From positions 1,798,001 through 1,862,000 of the forward strand of contig NZ_CP022111.1 in assembly GCF_000730165.1 (NCBI RefSeq): a DNA stretch of 64,000 bases, written 5' to 3'. Below are positions 16,596 through 25,414 of this stretch, one piece after another (the first letter of the stretch is position 1; each line of letters starts with the position of its first letter). The position numbers were made by a program, and so were the translations under genes. The notes beneath the pieces were generated by a model. That model made no database searches. It was given only the letters and a program-made list of their open reading frames with translations, and was not told where the DNA came from. Origin of the DNA: Nitrospirillum viridazoti CBAmc (GTDB taxonomy: Bacteria; Pseudomonadota; Alphaproteobacteria; Azospirillales; Azospirillaceae).

Positions 16596-18194
16596 TCAAG
16601 CGCCGCTGGTTTCCACCGCTGCGGCCGTCGATGGAGGATCCGCATCCCGCCGGCCAACCCGTGTTTCGGAGCCAAAATAGATGACCAGCAGAAGCGAGGC
16701 CGCCATCAGGCCGCAAATGGCCAGCGCCAGGGTTCCGAGGCCTGGTACCAGCGCCGCGATGGCAAGGCACTGGGTCACCAGGCCGCCGGCCTTGCTGCAT
16801 CCGGCGACCCAGCCGGTGGCGCGGCCGCGCAGGCCCACGGCGTAATTCTCGGCCGTATAGGGCAGCAGCACGGCCAGGATGCCGTTGCTGCCGACGATCA
16901 GCAGCGCCACCGGCGCCACCACGTCCAACAGGCCGGCCCCGTCGCCCAGGCGCATGACGCCGCCCAAGCCGGCGATGGCGACGACGATCATCAGCGCCAG
17001 CGTCCACTTCGTACTCCAGCGGAAATAGAGCAGCGCCGCCACCGCGATGGTCGGGCAAGCGATAAGGGCGGATGCCGCCAACAGGCGGCTGGACACGACC
17101 ACATCCATGCCCCGGGCCGTCAATTCGGCCGGCAGCCACAGCAGCAGCCCGAAATTGGTAAAGCTCCACGCCAGGGCGGTGACCGTCAGGGCCAGGGTGC
17201 GGCCGCTGAGAAAGTGGGTCTCGCCCCCCTTGGACGCGGGCGTGCCTTCCGCCCCGCGCGTCAGGGCGGCGCCGAAGCGGGCCAGCGTGCGCTCCGCCTC
17301 GCGCAGGCGGCCGCGCAGCAGCAGGAAATGGGGTGATTCCGGGATTTGGCCGTTGAGAAAAACCAGGATCAAGCCCGTGGGCAGGTTCAGCAGCCACATG
17401 ATGCGCCAGCCATACAAGGGCTGGAGCAGGGCCGACAGGCCACTGGCCGCCAGGTAGCCGCCTATGCCCCCCAGGCCGCCCACCAGCACCAGGTTCCAGC
17501 CGCGATGGCGCAGCGGCATGGTTTCCGCCAGCAGCGCGTAGGCCACCGGCAACATGCCGCCCGCCGCCGCCCCCATGAGGAAGCACATGGCCACGTTCCA
17601 CCAGAAATCGGGCATGGCCCCGCAGATGGAGGTGCCGACGAACATGACGGAAGACAGCAGGATGGAGGCGCGGCGGCCATAGACGTCCGCCAGCGCCCCC
17701 CAGATCAAGGAACCGACGACCGTGCCGGCCAGCGCCGCCATGGGCAGCCAGGCCACGGTCATCTTGTCCACGCCATATTCATCGCGCATGCCGGGCAGGA
17801 CGAAGCCCAGGCTGGCCGGCTTCATGACGTCGATGACCAGGGCCACGACGATGACCGCCATCAGCCGCCAGTGCGCCGCGCGCAACGGGCCGTCATCATG
17901 CACCACGGCAAGGTCGACTGCCGCCACCGCCGTCTTGCGCGGCAGCAGGCCATAGGCGGCGATGAGGACGCCCACGATGATCAGGCCCATGCCGATGGTC
18001 ATGCCCATGTCCATCGGCATGTCGGCCAGGCGATAGCCGACGTCCTTGGCCATCAGGAACATGGGCAGGTGCAGGACCACGCCCACGGTCACCACGGCGC
18101 ACCCGACCCAAAAGGCCAGCACCGCCCGCCGGTCGGCCAACACCCTGTCCCCGTCCCCGGGACCAGTCTCGAACAACGACGCCACCCGCACCAC
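16596..18194 (-). CDS. MFS transporter
   Basis: A 532-residue major-facilitator permease with an extra N-terminal pair of membrane helices (about 28-50 and 68-90) before the standard set. The loop 2-3 motif WGALADVYGRRASIL is present, and the charged central loop (about 300-335) separates the two halves. The general pattern resembles aromatic-acid or sugar-acid proton symporters; the cargo is unknown. It follows the sugar-porter gene by 89 bases on the same strand and may belong to the same transcript as the LacI regulator upstream. The tail after the last helix is acidic and Ala-rich. Confidence 0.88.
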   Translation of the reverse strand: MVRVASLFETGPGDGDRVLADRRAVLAFWVGCAVVTVGVVLHLPMFLMAKDVGYRLADMPMDMGMTIGMGLIIVGVLIAAYGLLPRKTAVAAVDLAVVHDDGPLRAAHWRLMAVIVVALVIDVMKPASLGFVLPGMRDEYGVDKMTVAWLPMAALAGTVVGSLIWGALADVYGRRASILLSSVMFVGTSICGAMPDFWWNVAMCFLMGAAAGGMLPVAYALLAETMPLRHRGWNLVLVGGLGGIGGYLAASGLSALLQPLYGWRIMWLLNLPTGLILVFLNGQIPESPHFLLLRGRLREAERTLARFGAALTRGAEGTPASKGGETHFLSGRTLALTVTALAWSFTNFGLLLWLPAELTARGMDVVVSSRLLAASALIACPTIAVAALLYFRWSTKWTLALMIVVAIAGLGGVMRLGDGAGLLDVVAPVALLIVGSNGILAVLLPYTAENYAVGLRGRATGWVAGCSKAGGLVTQCLAIAALVPGLGTLALAICGLMAASLLLVIYFGSETRVGRRDADPPSTAAAVETSGA

Positions 18195-18283
18195 CTTGCC
18201 GAAGAAAAGGAAGCGGCACGCCCCTGCCCTGGCGCGCCATCCAACCTATAGCTGTGAGCGCTATCAACCGCCAGAAGGAAGGC

Positions 18284-19738
18284 TCAGCGGCCGGTCGCTT
18301 TCCACACACCCTCCATCTCCTCCAGGCTGCGACCCTTGGTTTCGGGGACGAAGCGCCAGACGAACAGGCCGGCCAGGATGCTGAAGGCGCCGTAGAGGTA
18401 ATAGGCGAAGCCGTGGTTGAACATGGCGTTCAGCGTGGCGTTGCCGTCCAGCACCTTGAACGACCACGACACCACCCAATTGGCGACCCACTGGGCCGCC
18501 ACCGCGATGCTGAGCGCCTTGCCCTTGATGGGGTTGGGGAAGATCTCCGCCAGCAGCACCCAGACGACGGGGCCCCAGGAAAAGGCGAACCCGGCGACGT
18601 AGACCACCACCGCCACCAGGGCGCCGATGCCCATCTGATGCAGGTTCAGGAGGCAACCCAGGGCCAGCATGGCGACCGCCATGACGGCGGCGCCGGCGAT
18701 CAGCAGCGGCTTGCGTCCCAGCCGGTCCACCGTGAACATCGCCACCAGGGTGAACAGCACGTTCGCCGCCCCCACCACCACGGTCTGCAGCAGCGCGCTG
18801 TCGGTGCCCGCCCCCATGTTCTCGAACATCAGCGGGGCGTAATAAAGCACGGCGTTGATGCCCACCAGCTGCTGGAACAGCGACAGCATGATGCCCACCG
18901 CCAGCACCAGGACGCCGTAGGCCATCAGACGGTCGGTATGCTGCACCAGGCTGCCCTCGATCTCCCGCCGGGTGAGGGCGGCCTCGGCCGGGCCCATCAG
19001 CCGGGTCAGCGTGGCCTCCGCCTCCGCCGTGCGGCCCACCTTGATCAGCCAGCGCGGCGTGTCGGGCACGAAGGCCAGCAGCACCAGGAACAGGGCGGCG
19101 GGCAGCGCCTCCGATCCCAGCATCCAGCGCCAGCCGACGCTGTTCAGCCAGGCGGTGTCGCCCTGGGCGGCGATGGCCCAGTTGACGAAATAGACGCCGG
19201 CGATGCCCAGCACGATGGCCATCTGGTTGAAGGAGATGAGGCGGCCGCGGGCATGCGGCGGCGCGATCTCCGCGATGTACAGCGGCGACAGCATGCTGGC
19301 GATGCCCACACCGACGCCGCAGATGACGCGGTAGATGATGAAGGGCGTCAGCGCCGCCGGCCCCATACGGCCGATGGTGCCCAGCCCCAGTTCCGGCAGG
19401 GCCGACCCGATGGCGGAGATCAGGAACAGCACGGCCGCCAGGAACAGGCCGCGCTTGCGCCCGAAGCGATCGGCCACCCACCCGGCGATCATGCCGCCGA
19501 CAATGCAGCCGATGAGCGCGCTGGAGATGGTGAAGCCGGACAGGCTGTCGCGCGCCGTATCGGCCAAGCCCAAGGGGTCGATGAAGTTGGCGTCGATGGA
19601 CTTCACGGCACCCGAGATGACGGCGGTGTCGTAGCCGAACAGCAGGCCGCCCAGGGTGGCGACCAGGGTCAGCATCACCACCAGGCCGGAGCCGGCGTGC
19701 ACGTCATGCCCGCCCTTAAGTTTGACATCACTGGCCAT
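18284..19738 (-). CDS. Sugar porter family MFS transporter (XylE-like)
   Basis: A 484-residue proton/sugar symporter. Signatures of the sugar porter family are visible: LGGLLFGYDTAVISGA in helix 1, the RFGRKRG loop, PLYIAEIAPPHARGRL, the QQLVGINAVLYYAP helix-7 motif that binds hexoses, and the PETKGRSLEEME tail. The start at 19736-19738 gives MASDVKLKGG; the open frame runs much further upstream but covers the LacI gene. It lies 53 bases after the LacI gene stop and is probably co-transcribed with it. Likely imports a monosaccharide released outside or in the periplasm. Confidence 0.93.
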   Translation of the reverse strand: MASDVKLKGGHDVHAGSGLVVMLTLVATLGGLLFGYDTAVISGAVKSIDANFIDPLGLADTARDSLSGFTISSALIGCIVGGMIAGWVADRFGRKRGLFLAAVLFLISAIGSALPELGLGTIGRMGPAALTPFIIYRVICGVGVGIASMLSPLYIAEIAPPHARGRLISFNQMAIVLGIAGVYFVNWAIAAQGDTAWLNSVGWRWMLGSEALPAALFLVLLAFVPDTPRWLIKVGRTAEAEATLTRLMGPAEAALTRREIEGSLVQHTDRLMAYGVLVLAVGIMLSLFQQLVGINAVLYYAPLMFENMGAGTDSALLQTVVVGAANVLFTLVAMFTVDRLGRKPLLIAGAAVMAVAMLALGCLLNLHQMGIGALVAVVVYVAGFAFSWGPVVWVLLAEIFPNPIKGKALSIAVAAQWVANWVVSWSFKVLDGNATLNAMFNHGFAYYLYGAFSILAGLFVWRFVPETKGRSLEEMEGVWKATGR

Positions 19739-19791
19739 GACAGTCCTCCCGCACGAGACCGGTCCCCGCGCGCCTTGAGTGTTGGGTTGGA

Positions 19792-20859
19792 TCAGCGCCG
19801 AGCGCGGCCGAGGGACGGCACGCTGGACGGCGGGGCGGTCGATTCCCGCACAACCACCTCGAACTCCAGCAGCCGGCGGGGCATGGGATGGGTCCAGGGC
19901 TGGCGCCGCACCGCGCGGTCGATCAGCAGGTCGGCTGCCGCCGCCGCCATGCGGCTGATGGGCTGGCGGATGGTGGTCAGCTGCGGCCAGATGATGCGCG
20001 CCACCGGCGTGTCGTCGAAGCCCGCGACCGACAGGTCGGCCGGCACCGACAGGCCCAGGCGCTGCGCCACCGCGACGGACGCCGCCGCCATGTCGTCGTT
20101 GCTGGCGAAGATGGCGGTGGGACGATCGGCCAGGGTCAGCAGCTGTTCCGCGCAAGCCATGCCGATGCGGTAGGAGAAGTGGCCTGGGCGCACCAGCTCC
20201 GGATCCAGGGGGATGCGGTGTTCCGCCAGTTCATCCCGGAAGCCGCGGTAGCGCTGTTCGGTGGCACCGTGGTCGGGATGGCCCAGCAGGAAGCCGATGC
20301 GGCGGTGGCCCAGGCTGATGAGGTAGGCCGTCATCTGGCGGGAGGCCGCGTAGTCGTCCATGTAGACGAAGGGCGCCGTCTCGCGATCCGTGTCCGGCGC
20401 TATGCGTACCAGCGGAATGCGCGAGGCGCGCAGGGCCTCCAGCACACCGGCGTGGTCGACCAGCGGCGGCGTCAGGATGACCCCCTCCAGCCGCAGCTGG
20501 GAAATGAGGTTCAGGACCTGGTCACCCACGTTGGAGTCGGTGCTGTCCCAGGGCTCCACCAGCAGGTGGAAGCCGCCCTCGCGGCAGCGGGCCACGGCAC
20601 CGGCCTGCACGTCGCTCATATAGTGGGCGCTGGGGTTGTCATAGAACAGGCCGATGAGGAAGGAGCGGTCGCCGGCCAGGCCCCGGGCGTTCAGGTTGGG
20701 GCGGTAGTCCAGGCGGGCGATGGCGTCCATGACCCGGGCGTGCGTTTCGTGGGAAACGCCGGCCTCGCGGTTGATGACCCGTGACACGGTCTTGATGGAC
20801 ACCTTGGCCAGGTCCGCGACCTCCCGAATGGTGATCGACCGCTTCTCTGGCTGGGCCAA
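19792..20859 (-). CDS. LacI family transcriptional regulator
   Basis: A 355-residue LacI repressor. The helix-turn-helix reads ITIREVADLAKVSIKTVSRVIN at its core parts IREVADLAKVS and KTVSRVIN, followed by the hinge and a type-1 periplasmic-binding-like effector domain (ASNDDMAAA, GFDDTPVA). No ATG suits the N-terminus. A TTG at 20857-20859 with GGGAG 8 bases upstream gives MAQPEKRSITIREVA, the usual length before the first helix. It precedes the sugar porter and lies downstream of the TonB receptor terminator. It probably senses the imported sugar and binds palindromes such as those at 23496-23545 (inference). Confidence 0.9.
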   Translation of the reverse strand: MAQPEKRSITIREVADLAKVSIKTVSRVINREAGVSHETHARVMDAIARLDYRPNLNARGLAGDRSFLIGLFYDNPSAHYMSDVQAGAVARCREGGFHLLVEPWDSTDSNVGDQVLNLISQLRLEGVILTPPLVDHAGVLEALRASRIPLVRIAPDTDRETAPFVYMDDYAASRQMTAYLISLGHRRIGFLLGHPDHGATEQRYRGFRDELAEHRIPLDPELVRPGHFSYRIGMACAEQLLTLADRPTAIFASNDDMAAASVAVAQRLGLSVPADLSVAGFDDTPVARIIWPQLTTIRQPISRMAAAAADLLIDRAVRRQPWTHPMPRRLLEFEVVVRESTAPPSSVPSLGRARR

Positions 20860-20946
20860 TGGGGTCTCCCAAATCAGGGGCGAAATCAGGCGACGTGACG
20901 CGTTGTCATCGTGGCTTCGGACGGCGATGGCGACAGGGGGATAAAG

Positions 20947-20974
20947 GATGGGCGGTGCGGGGGCACCGCCCATC
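20947..20974 (-). terminator. Strong hairpin between the TonB receptor and LacI genes
   Basis: Perfect 12-bp arms GATGGGCGGTGC and GCACCGCCCATC flank a four-base loop. On the minus strand the stem is followed by CTTTATCC, so it may act as a second, weaker terminator, or as a transcript-end barrier ahead of the LacI gene. Confidence 0.45.
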
Positions 20975-21015
20975 AAGGTGCAGGATTCGGGGAGAGTGTA
21001 TCCTGCCAAGAAGGG

Positions 21016-21056
21016 AAAAACCGGGGCGCGGGAGAGGAGAGCCCCTCGCGCCCCGG
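21016..21056 (-). terminator. Rho-independent terminator of the TonB receptor gene
   Basis: On the minus strand a 10-bp stem (CCGGGGCGCG and CGCGCCCCGG, 21021-21056 with a 16-base loop) is followed at once by TTTTT (21016-21020). It begins 27 bases after the receptor stop codon. Confidence 0.85.
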
Positions 21057-21082
21057 GGGTCGAACAACGCGAACGAACCGGA

Positions 21083-23386
21083 TCAGAAGCTGGCGTGGGC
21101 CCGCACACCCCAGGTCTGGGGCGGCTGGTACACGGCCGTCCACACCGGGGTGGCCGGGCCGCCGAAAGCACCGGCATTGGACTTGATGTTGGCGTTTTCC
21201 ACGTTCTGGACGAAGCCTTCCAAGGACCACTTGCCGCTGGGCGCGTCGTAACGGACGGCCAGGTCGGTGCGGGTATAGGCCTTCTGCTCGTCGTACGTGC
21301 CGGCGTTGAAGAAGGACAGGTAGCTGCGGGTCTCGAAATGGGTGGAGACGCGCGGGGTCAGCGTGCCGCCGTTGGGCAGGTCGAACACGTGCTCGTACCC
21401 GACGGTGCCCGACAGGGCCGGGGCGTGGGGCAGCTCGTTGCCCTTCAGCTCGACCAGGTGGGACACATCGCCGCCGCTGTACAGGCGGGCGTCGATGCTC
21501 TGCAGCTCTTCCATCTCGGTGTGCTGGGCGGACAGCGACAGGTTGATCGTGTCACGCGGCGTGACCTTGGCGGCCAGTTCGGCTTCCAGGCCGTAGGCCT
21601 TGGCGCCCTGTGCGTTCTGGGTCACGATCTGCGAGCCGATGACATGGCCGGCGGCGTCACGGGTGGTGACCGCCTGGTTCACCTGATAACCCGTGAAGTC
21701 TTCATAGTAGGCCGCCACGTTGAAGGTGGCCCGGCCGCCGAACAGCGTCGTCTTGGCGCCGACTTCATAGTTGGTCAGCGTCTCGGGGCCGGCCAGTTTG
21801 CCGCCGTCCTCGATGTTGCCCGACTTGAAGCCCGTGCCGACGCTGGCATAGGTCATCAGCACGTCCTTGATGATGTCGGCATCGGCACGGACCAGCCAGG
21901 TGGCCTTGCTCCACTGGCCATAGACGTCGTTGGGCGACGCCGTGTAGCCGGGGATGGAGTAGGGATCGCGGCCGAAGATGCCCTGGGTGCAGCCGTTGCA
22001 GGTGACGTTGCGGCCGCCGATGTCTTCCTTGTCGTCGCGGGTGTAGCGCACGCCGCCCGTCAGGCGGATGTCATCGGTGACATGCCAGGTCGCCTGGCCG
22101 AAGCCGGCGGCGGACTCGATCTCACGGTCGGACTGGATGAAGCTGCCGGCCCAGCTGAAGGTGCCGAGGCGATAGCCGTTGGCCTGGTCGATGTCGAAGC
22201 GGATCTTGTTGGTTTCGTGCGAGTAGTACGCACCCAGGATCCAGTCGATGGTGTGCACGCCCGACGACTTCAGCTGCAGTTCGTGGCTGAAGAAGTCGTA
22301 GCTGGACCAGACGGTGCTGTTCTGCTCGAACGCGCCGGATGGCGTGGTGGCGCTGGTCGGCGGCAGCACGCCGCTGTCGGCGTCCACCTGGTTGTTGCCG
22401 CCCAGCCAGGACGCGCCGGCGATGTAGGACAACTGCAGGTAGTCGTTGATGTCGTAGTCCATCTTGCTGTGGACGGACTTCGCGGTGCGGTCCTGGAACG
22501 GCGCGGTGTCGGCCTGCACCGACCACAGGTTCGTGCCCGGACGCGGGGTCTGCATCAGCGGCTCGACCGGGGTGCCGGTGTCCTCATACCACTCGAAGTT
22601 CAGGTCCCAGCTGAAGCGGTCCGTCGGGCGCCAGGCGCCGCTGACGCGGAACGACTTCTGGTCGCCGGCGTAGTACTTCGGACCGCTGGTCACATAGGCG
22701 GCCGGGTTCACGCCCGGGACGTTCGGCGCCGGCTGGTAGTCGACGTAGCCGTCGTGCTTGTCCGTCACGAAGGCGACGCGGAACGCCAGCTTGTCGGAGA
22801 CCGGCAGGTTGAACATGCCGCGGGTGCCGAAGCGGCCGTAGGAGCCGGCGACGACCTCGGCGTTGCCGTATTCCTTGTCGAAGGTCGGCTTGGCGGAGAT
22901 CAGGCTGACGGCGCCGACGGTGGCGTTGCGGCCGAACAGGGTGCCCTGCGGGCCGCGCAGCACTTCCACGCGTTCCATGTCATACATCAGCACCGAGGCG
23001 CCCTGGGCGCGCGGCGAGTAGATGCCGTCGACGTACATGGCGACCTCGGGGTCGGCCACTTCGGTGTAGGCGCTGTCGTTGCCGATGCCGCGCAGGGTCA
23101 GGGTGATGGCGTTCTGGTCGCCCTGCTGGCCAAACTGCAGGCTGGGCACGAACTTGGACAGATCGGTGATGTCTTTGACCTGCTGCTTGTCCAGGCTTTC
23201 CTGGCTGAACGCCGACACGGCGATCGGGGTTTCCTGCAGCTTGGTCTCACGCTTGGTCGCGGTAACGACGATTTCGGCAATGGTGTCGGAGGGACCGGCC
23301 GGGGCCGTCGCGGTCTGCGCGTACGCGCCGCCGGACAGGGCAATCACAGCCGCTGCTTGCAGATAGAGTCCGAGTCTCGCCTTCAT
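21083..23386 (-). CDS. TonB-dependent outer-membrane receptor
   Basis: A 767-residue outer-membrane transporter. A signal peptide (about residues 5-23, ending GGAYA) is followed by the plug domain, which starts IAEIVVTATKRETKLQETPI and contains VEVLRGPQGTLFGRNATVG. The 22-strand barrel ends with the terminal aromatic motif WGVRAHASF. There is no N-terminal signalling domain, so it is a plain transporter of the type common in Caulobacter and sphingomonad carbohydrate loci. A GGGAGGAAG ribosome site precedes the ATG. It diverges from the halogenase gene across a region with three LacI-type palindromes and is followed by a strong terminator. Substrate is probably an oligosaccharide, judging only by neighbours. 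Confidence 0.95.
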   Translation of the reverse strand: MKARLGLYLQAAAVIALSGGAYAQTATAPAGPSDTIAEIVVTATKRETKLQETPIAVSAFSQESLDKQQVKDITDLSKFVPSLQFGQQGDQNAITLTLRGIGNDSAYTEVADPEVAMYVDGIYSPRAQGASVLMYDMERVEVLRGPQGTLFGRNATVGAVSLISAKPTFDKEYGNAEVVAGSYGRFGTRGMFNLPVSDKLAFRVAFVTDKHDGYVDYQPAPNVPGVNPAAYVTSGPKYYAGDQKSFRVSGAWRPTDRFSWDLNFEWYEDTGTPVEPLMQTPRPGTNLWSVQADTAPFQDRTAKSVHSKMDYDINDYLQLSYIAGASWLGGNNQVDADSGVLPPTSATTPSGAFEQNSTVWSSYDFFSHELQLKSSGVHTIDWILGAYYSHETNKIRFDIDQANGYRLGTFSWAGSFIQSDREIESAAGFGQATWHVTDDIRLTGGVRYTRDDKEDIGGRNVTCNGCTQGIFGRDPYSIPGYTASPNDVYGQWSKATWLVRADADIIKDVLMTYASVGTGFKSGNIEDGGKLAGPETLTNYEVGAKTTLFGGRATFNVAAYYEDFTGYQVNQAVTTRDAAGHVIGSQIVTQNAQGAKAYGLEAELAAKVTPRDTINLSLSAQHTEMEELQSIDARLYSGGDVSHLVELKGNELPHAPALSGTVGYEHVFDLPNGGTLTPRVSTHFETRSYLSFFNAGTYDEQKAYTRTDLAVRYDAPSGKWSLEGFVQNVENANIKSNAGAFGGPATPVWTAVYQPPQTWGVRAHASF

Positions 23387-23495
23387 CTCGCTTCCTCCCT
23401 TTTATTCTAGCCTGGTTGCTCTAGGCGGATATTCGACGGTCACCGCCCACATCCAATGGATGCGGCGCCGTTGTGGGTCGCATGTTTAGCGGGGC

Positions 23496-23509
23496 TGACA
23501 ATGCTGTCA
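23496..23509. promoter_or_regulatory. LacI-type operator candidate 1
   Basis: TGACAATGCTGTCA: five-base arms TGACA/TGTCA with a four-base centre. Centre lies 23 bases from that of candidate 2. Confidence 0.5.
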
Positions 23510-23518
23510 ACAAAATTA

Positions 23519-23532
23519 TGACAACGTTGTCG
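23519..23532. promoter_or_regulatory. LacI-type operator candidate 2 (best match)
   Basis: TGACAACGTTGTCG contains the perfect 12-bp palindrome GACAACGTTGTC with the central CG typical of LacI-family sites. The identical 12-mer recurs at 47971-47982. Confidence 0.65.
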
Positions 23533-23545
23533 CACAGCGCTGTCA
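23532..23545. promoter_or_regulatory. LacI-type operator candidate 3
   Basis: GCACAGCGCTGTCA contains the perfect 10-bp palindrome ACAGCGCTGT with central CG. It abuts candidate 2, centres 13 bases apart. Confidence 0.5.
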
Positions 23546-23742
23546 TATGGCGGCAACCGTGGTATTCTGGCCTCATGCGCAGGACGAAGCCTGCGGCAGC
23601 GCAACAAATCGACCGGCAACCCCTGGGTGACGAGGCTGGCGGGCGCTGCCCCAAAAAGCGACGATCCCGCCCTAAATGGTTTGAGAAACATAAGAACCGC
23701 CGCCGTTCCGCCAAGGGGCAGGCGGCCCTTAGGGAGGAAGTG

Positions 23743-25395
23743 ATGACCGCAGCGGAAGGCGCCCAGCGCCGTATCCTGATCGTGGGCGGGGGCACCGCCG
23801 GCTGGCTGACCGCCGCCTACCTGGCCAAGACCTTGGGCGCCAATCTGTCCGGCGGGACAGAAATCACCCTGATCGAATCGAGCGACATCGGCATCATCGG
23901 CGTGGGCGAGGGCACTTTCCCCACCATCCGTTCCACCCTGGCCGCCATCGGCATCGATGAGGCACGCTTCCTGCGGGAAAGCACCGCCACCTTCAAGCAG
24001 GGCGTCCATTTCGTGGACTGGGCGGAAACGCCCGCGCCCGACGCGTCGCCAACCCAAGCCTTGGGCGCCGTGGCCGGCCACACCCACTATTTCCATCCGT
24101 TCAACTTTCCCCACCAGGGCAACGGGCCGGAATTGCTGCCCTACTGGCTGCTGGGCGGGGCCGGCGACCTGGCCTTCGCCGAGGCGGTGACCCTGCAGAA
24201 GGCGGTGGCGGACGCCGCGCGCGGACCCAAGCGGCCCATCGACCCGCCCTATGCGGCGCCCCTGAACTACGCCTATCACTTCGACGCCAACCGCCTGGCC
24301 GTGTTGCTGCGCACTGTGGCCATCGAGCTGGGCGTACGCCACCGGGTGGGCACCGTCACCGACGTGGTGCTGGACGGCAGTGGCGCGGTGGCACGGGTGG
24401 AAACGCGCGAGCACGGCAGCCTGAGCGCCGACCTCTACATCGACTGCAGCGGTTTCCGGGCGGAGATCATCGGCCGGGCCCTCAAGGTGCCCTTCAAGTC
24501 CTATCAGGACGTGCTGTTCAACGACCGGGCGGTGGCGCTGCAGGTGCCCTATGACCGGCCGGACGCGCCCATCCCCTCCTACACCGTGGCCACCGCGCAT
24601 GAGGCGGGCTGGACCTGGGACATCGGCCTGAACGACCGCCGGGGCACCGGCTATGTCTATTCCAGCCGCCACACCGACGACGCCCGGGCGGAACAGGTGC
24701 TGCGCCGTTACCTGGGCCCGGCGGCCGAGGGGCGCGACGTCCGCCTGCTGAAGTTCGACTCGGGCTGCCGTACCGCCCAATGGGTGGGCAACTGCGTGGC
24801 CGTGGGCCTGTCCGGCGGCTTTTTCGAGCCGCTGGAATCAACCGGCATCATGCTGATCGAGGTGGCGGCCCACATGATCGCCCAGTATTTCCCCTGGGGC
24901 GAGACGGGGCTGGACAGCGCCCAGACGGCCGCGTCCATGGCCGCCACCGCCCGCACCTACAACGCGCTGATGGGCAAGCGGTATGAGCGGATCGTCGATT
25001 TCCTAAAGCTGCACTATTGCATCACCCGGCGTACCGACAGCGCCTATTGGCGGGACAACGCCGACCCGGCCACCATACCGGAGAGCCTGCGCGACCGCCT
25101 GGCCGTATGGGCGCACCGGCCGCCCGGACGCTTCGACTTCGTGGCCGACCACGAGACCTTCCTGCCGGCCAGCTACCAATACGTCCTGTACGGCATGGGC
25201 TTCAAAACCGACCTGGAGCCGGCGCGCGCCCTTCACCGCCGCATGGACGAGGCGGGGCACGAGTTCCGGGGCCTGCGCACCGTGGCCCCGCAGGCGGTGT
25301 CCAGCCTGCCCACCCACCGCGAGCTGGTGGAGGAGGTCTATCGCAACGGCTTCCGCCCGCCCCAGGCCGCGCCGGCCGTGGGCGGGCGCCGCTAG
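23743..25395 (+). CDS. Flavin-dependent tryptophan-halogenase family protein
   Basis: A 550-residue FADH2-dependent halogenase homologue. The dinucleotide motif GGGTAGW is at residues 15-21. The catalytic lysine that forms the hypohalous-acid-activating site in PrnA lies in ATFKQGV (Lys85). The WxWxI(P) motif reads WTWDIG (290-295), with Gly replacing the usual Pro. The active-site glutamate is in FEPLESTG (Glu365). Both key residues are kept, so halogenation is possible. The ATG at 23743 has a strong AGGGAGG ribosome site; the frame upstream lacks family sequence. The gene diverges from a TonB receptor and shares its operators. Similar placement is common in Caulobacterales and Xanthomonadales, and the Brevundimonas enzyme BrvH from such a setting halogenates free indole. 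Native substrate unknown. Confidence 0.92.
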   Translation: MTAAEGAQRRILIVGGGTAGWLTAAYLAKTLGANLSGGTEITLIESSDIGIIGVGEGTFPTIRSTLAAIGIDEARFLRESTATFKQGVHFVDWAETPAPDASPTQALGAVAGHTHYFHPFNFPHQGNGPELLPYWLLGGAGDLAFAEAVTLQKAVADAARGPKRPIDPPYAAPLNYAYHFDANRLAVLLRTVAIELGVRHRVGTVTDVVLDGSGAVARVETREHGSLSADLYIDCSGFRAEIIGRALKVPFKSYQDVLFNDRAVALQVPYDRPDAPIPSYTVATAHEAGWTWDIGLNDRRGTGYVYSSRHTDDARAEQVLRRYLGPAAEGRDVRLLKFDSGCRTAQWVGNCVAVGLSGGFFEPLESTGIMLIEVAAHMIAQYFPWGETGLDSAQTAASMAATARTYNALMGKRYERIVDFLKLHYCITRRTDSAYWRDNADPATIPESLRDRLAVWAHRPPGRFDFVADHETFLPASYQYVLYGMGFKTDLEPARALHRRMDEAGHEFRGLRTVAPQAVSSLPTHRELVEEVYRNGFRPPQAAPAVGGRR

Positions 25396-25414
25396 GGGTC
25401 CATGCTTCGGGGGA

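Larger units (their letters stand above)
23387..23742. promoter_or_regulatory. Divergent promoter region of the TonB receptor and halogenase
   Basis: These 356 bases hold no gene of their own. Three LacI-type palindromes lie at 23496-23545 (listed separately), and a CATCC-AAT-GGATG inverted repeat at 23450-23462. AT-rich blocks suitable for promoters lie around 23400-23420 and 23500-23560. The stretch 23580-23740 is read through by the halogenase frame but has no start with a better ribosome site than 23743. Confidence 0.6.

Noticed and set aside
18254-20173. 639-residue plus-strand ORF
   Set aside because: Antisense to the sugar porter and LacI genes, with extreme His/Gln content typical of antisense frames.
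20948-23410. 820-residue plus-strand ORF opposite the TonB receptor
   Set aside because: Longer than the real gene, but its Val/Gly/Arg-rich composition has no motif, while the other strand has signal peptide, plug and barrel end.
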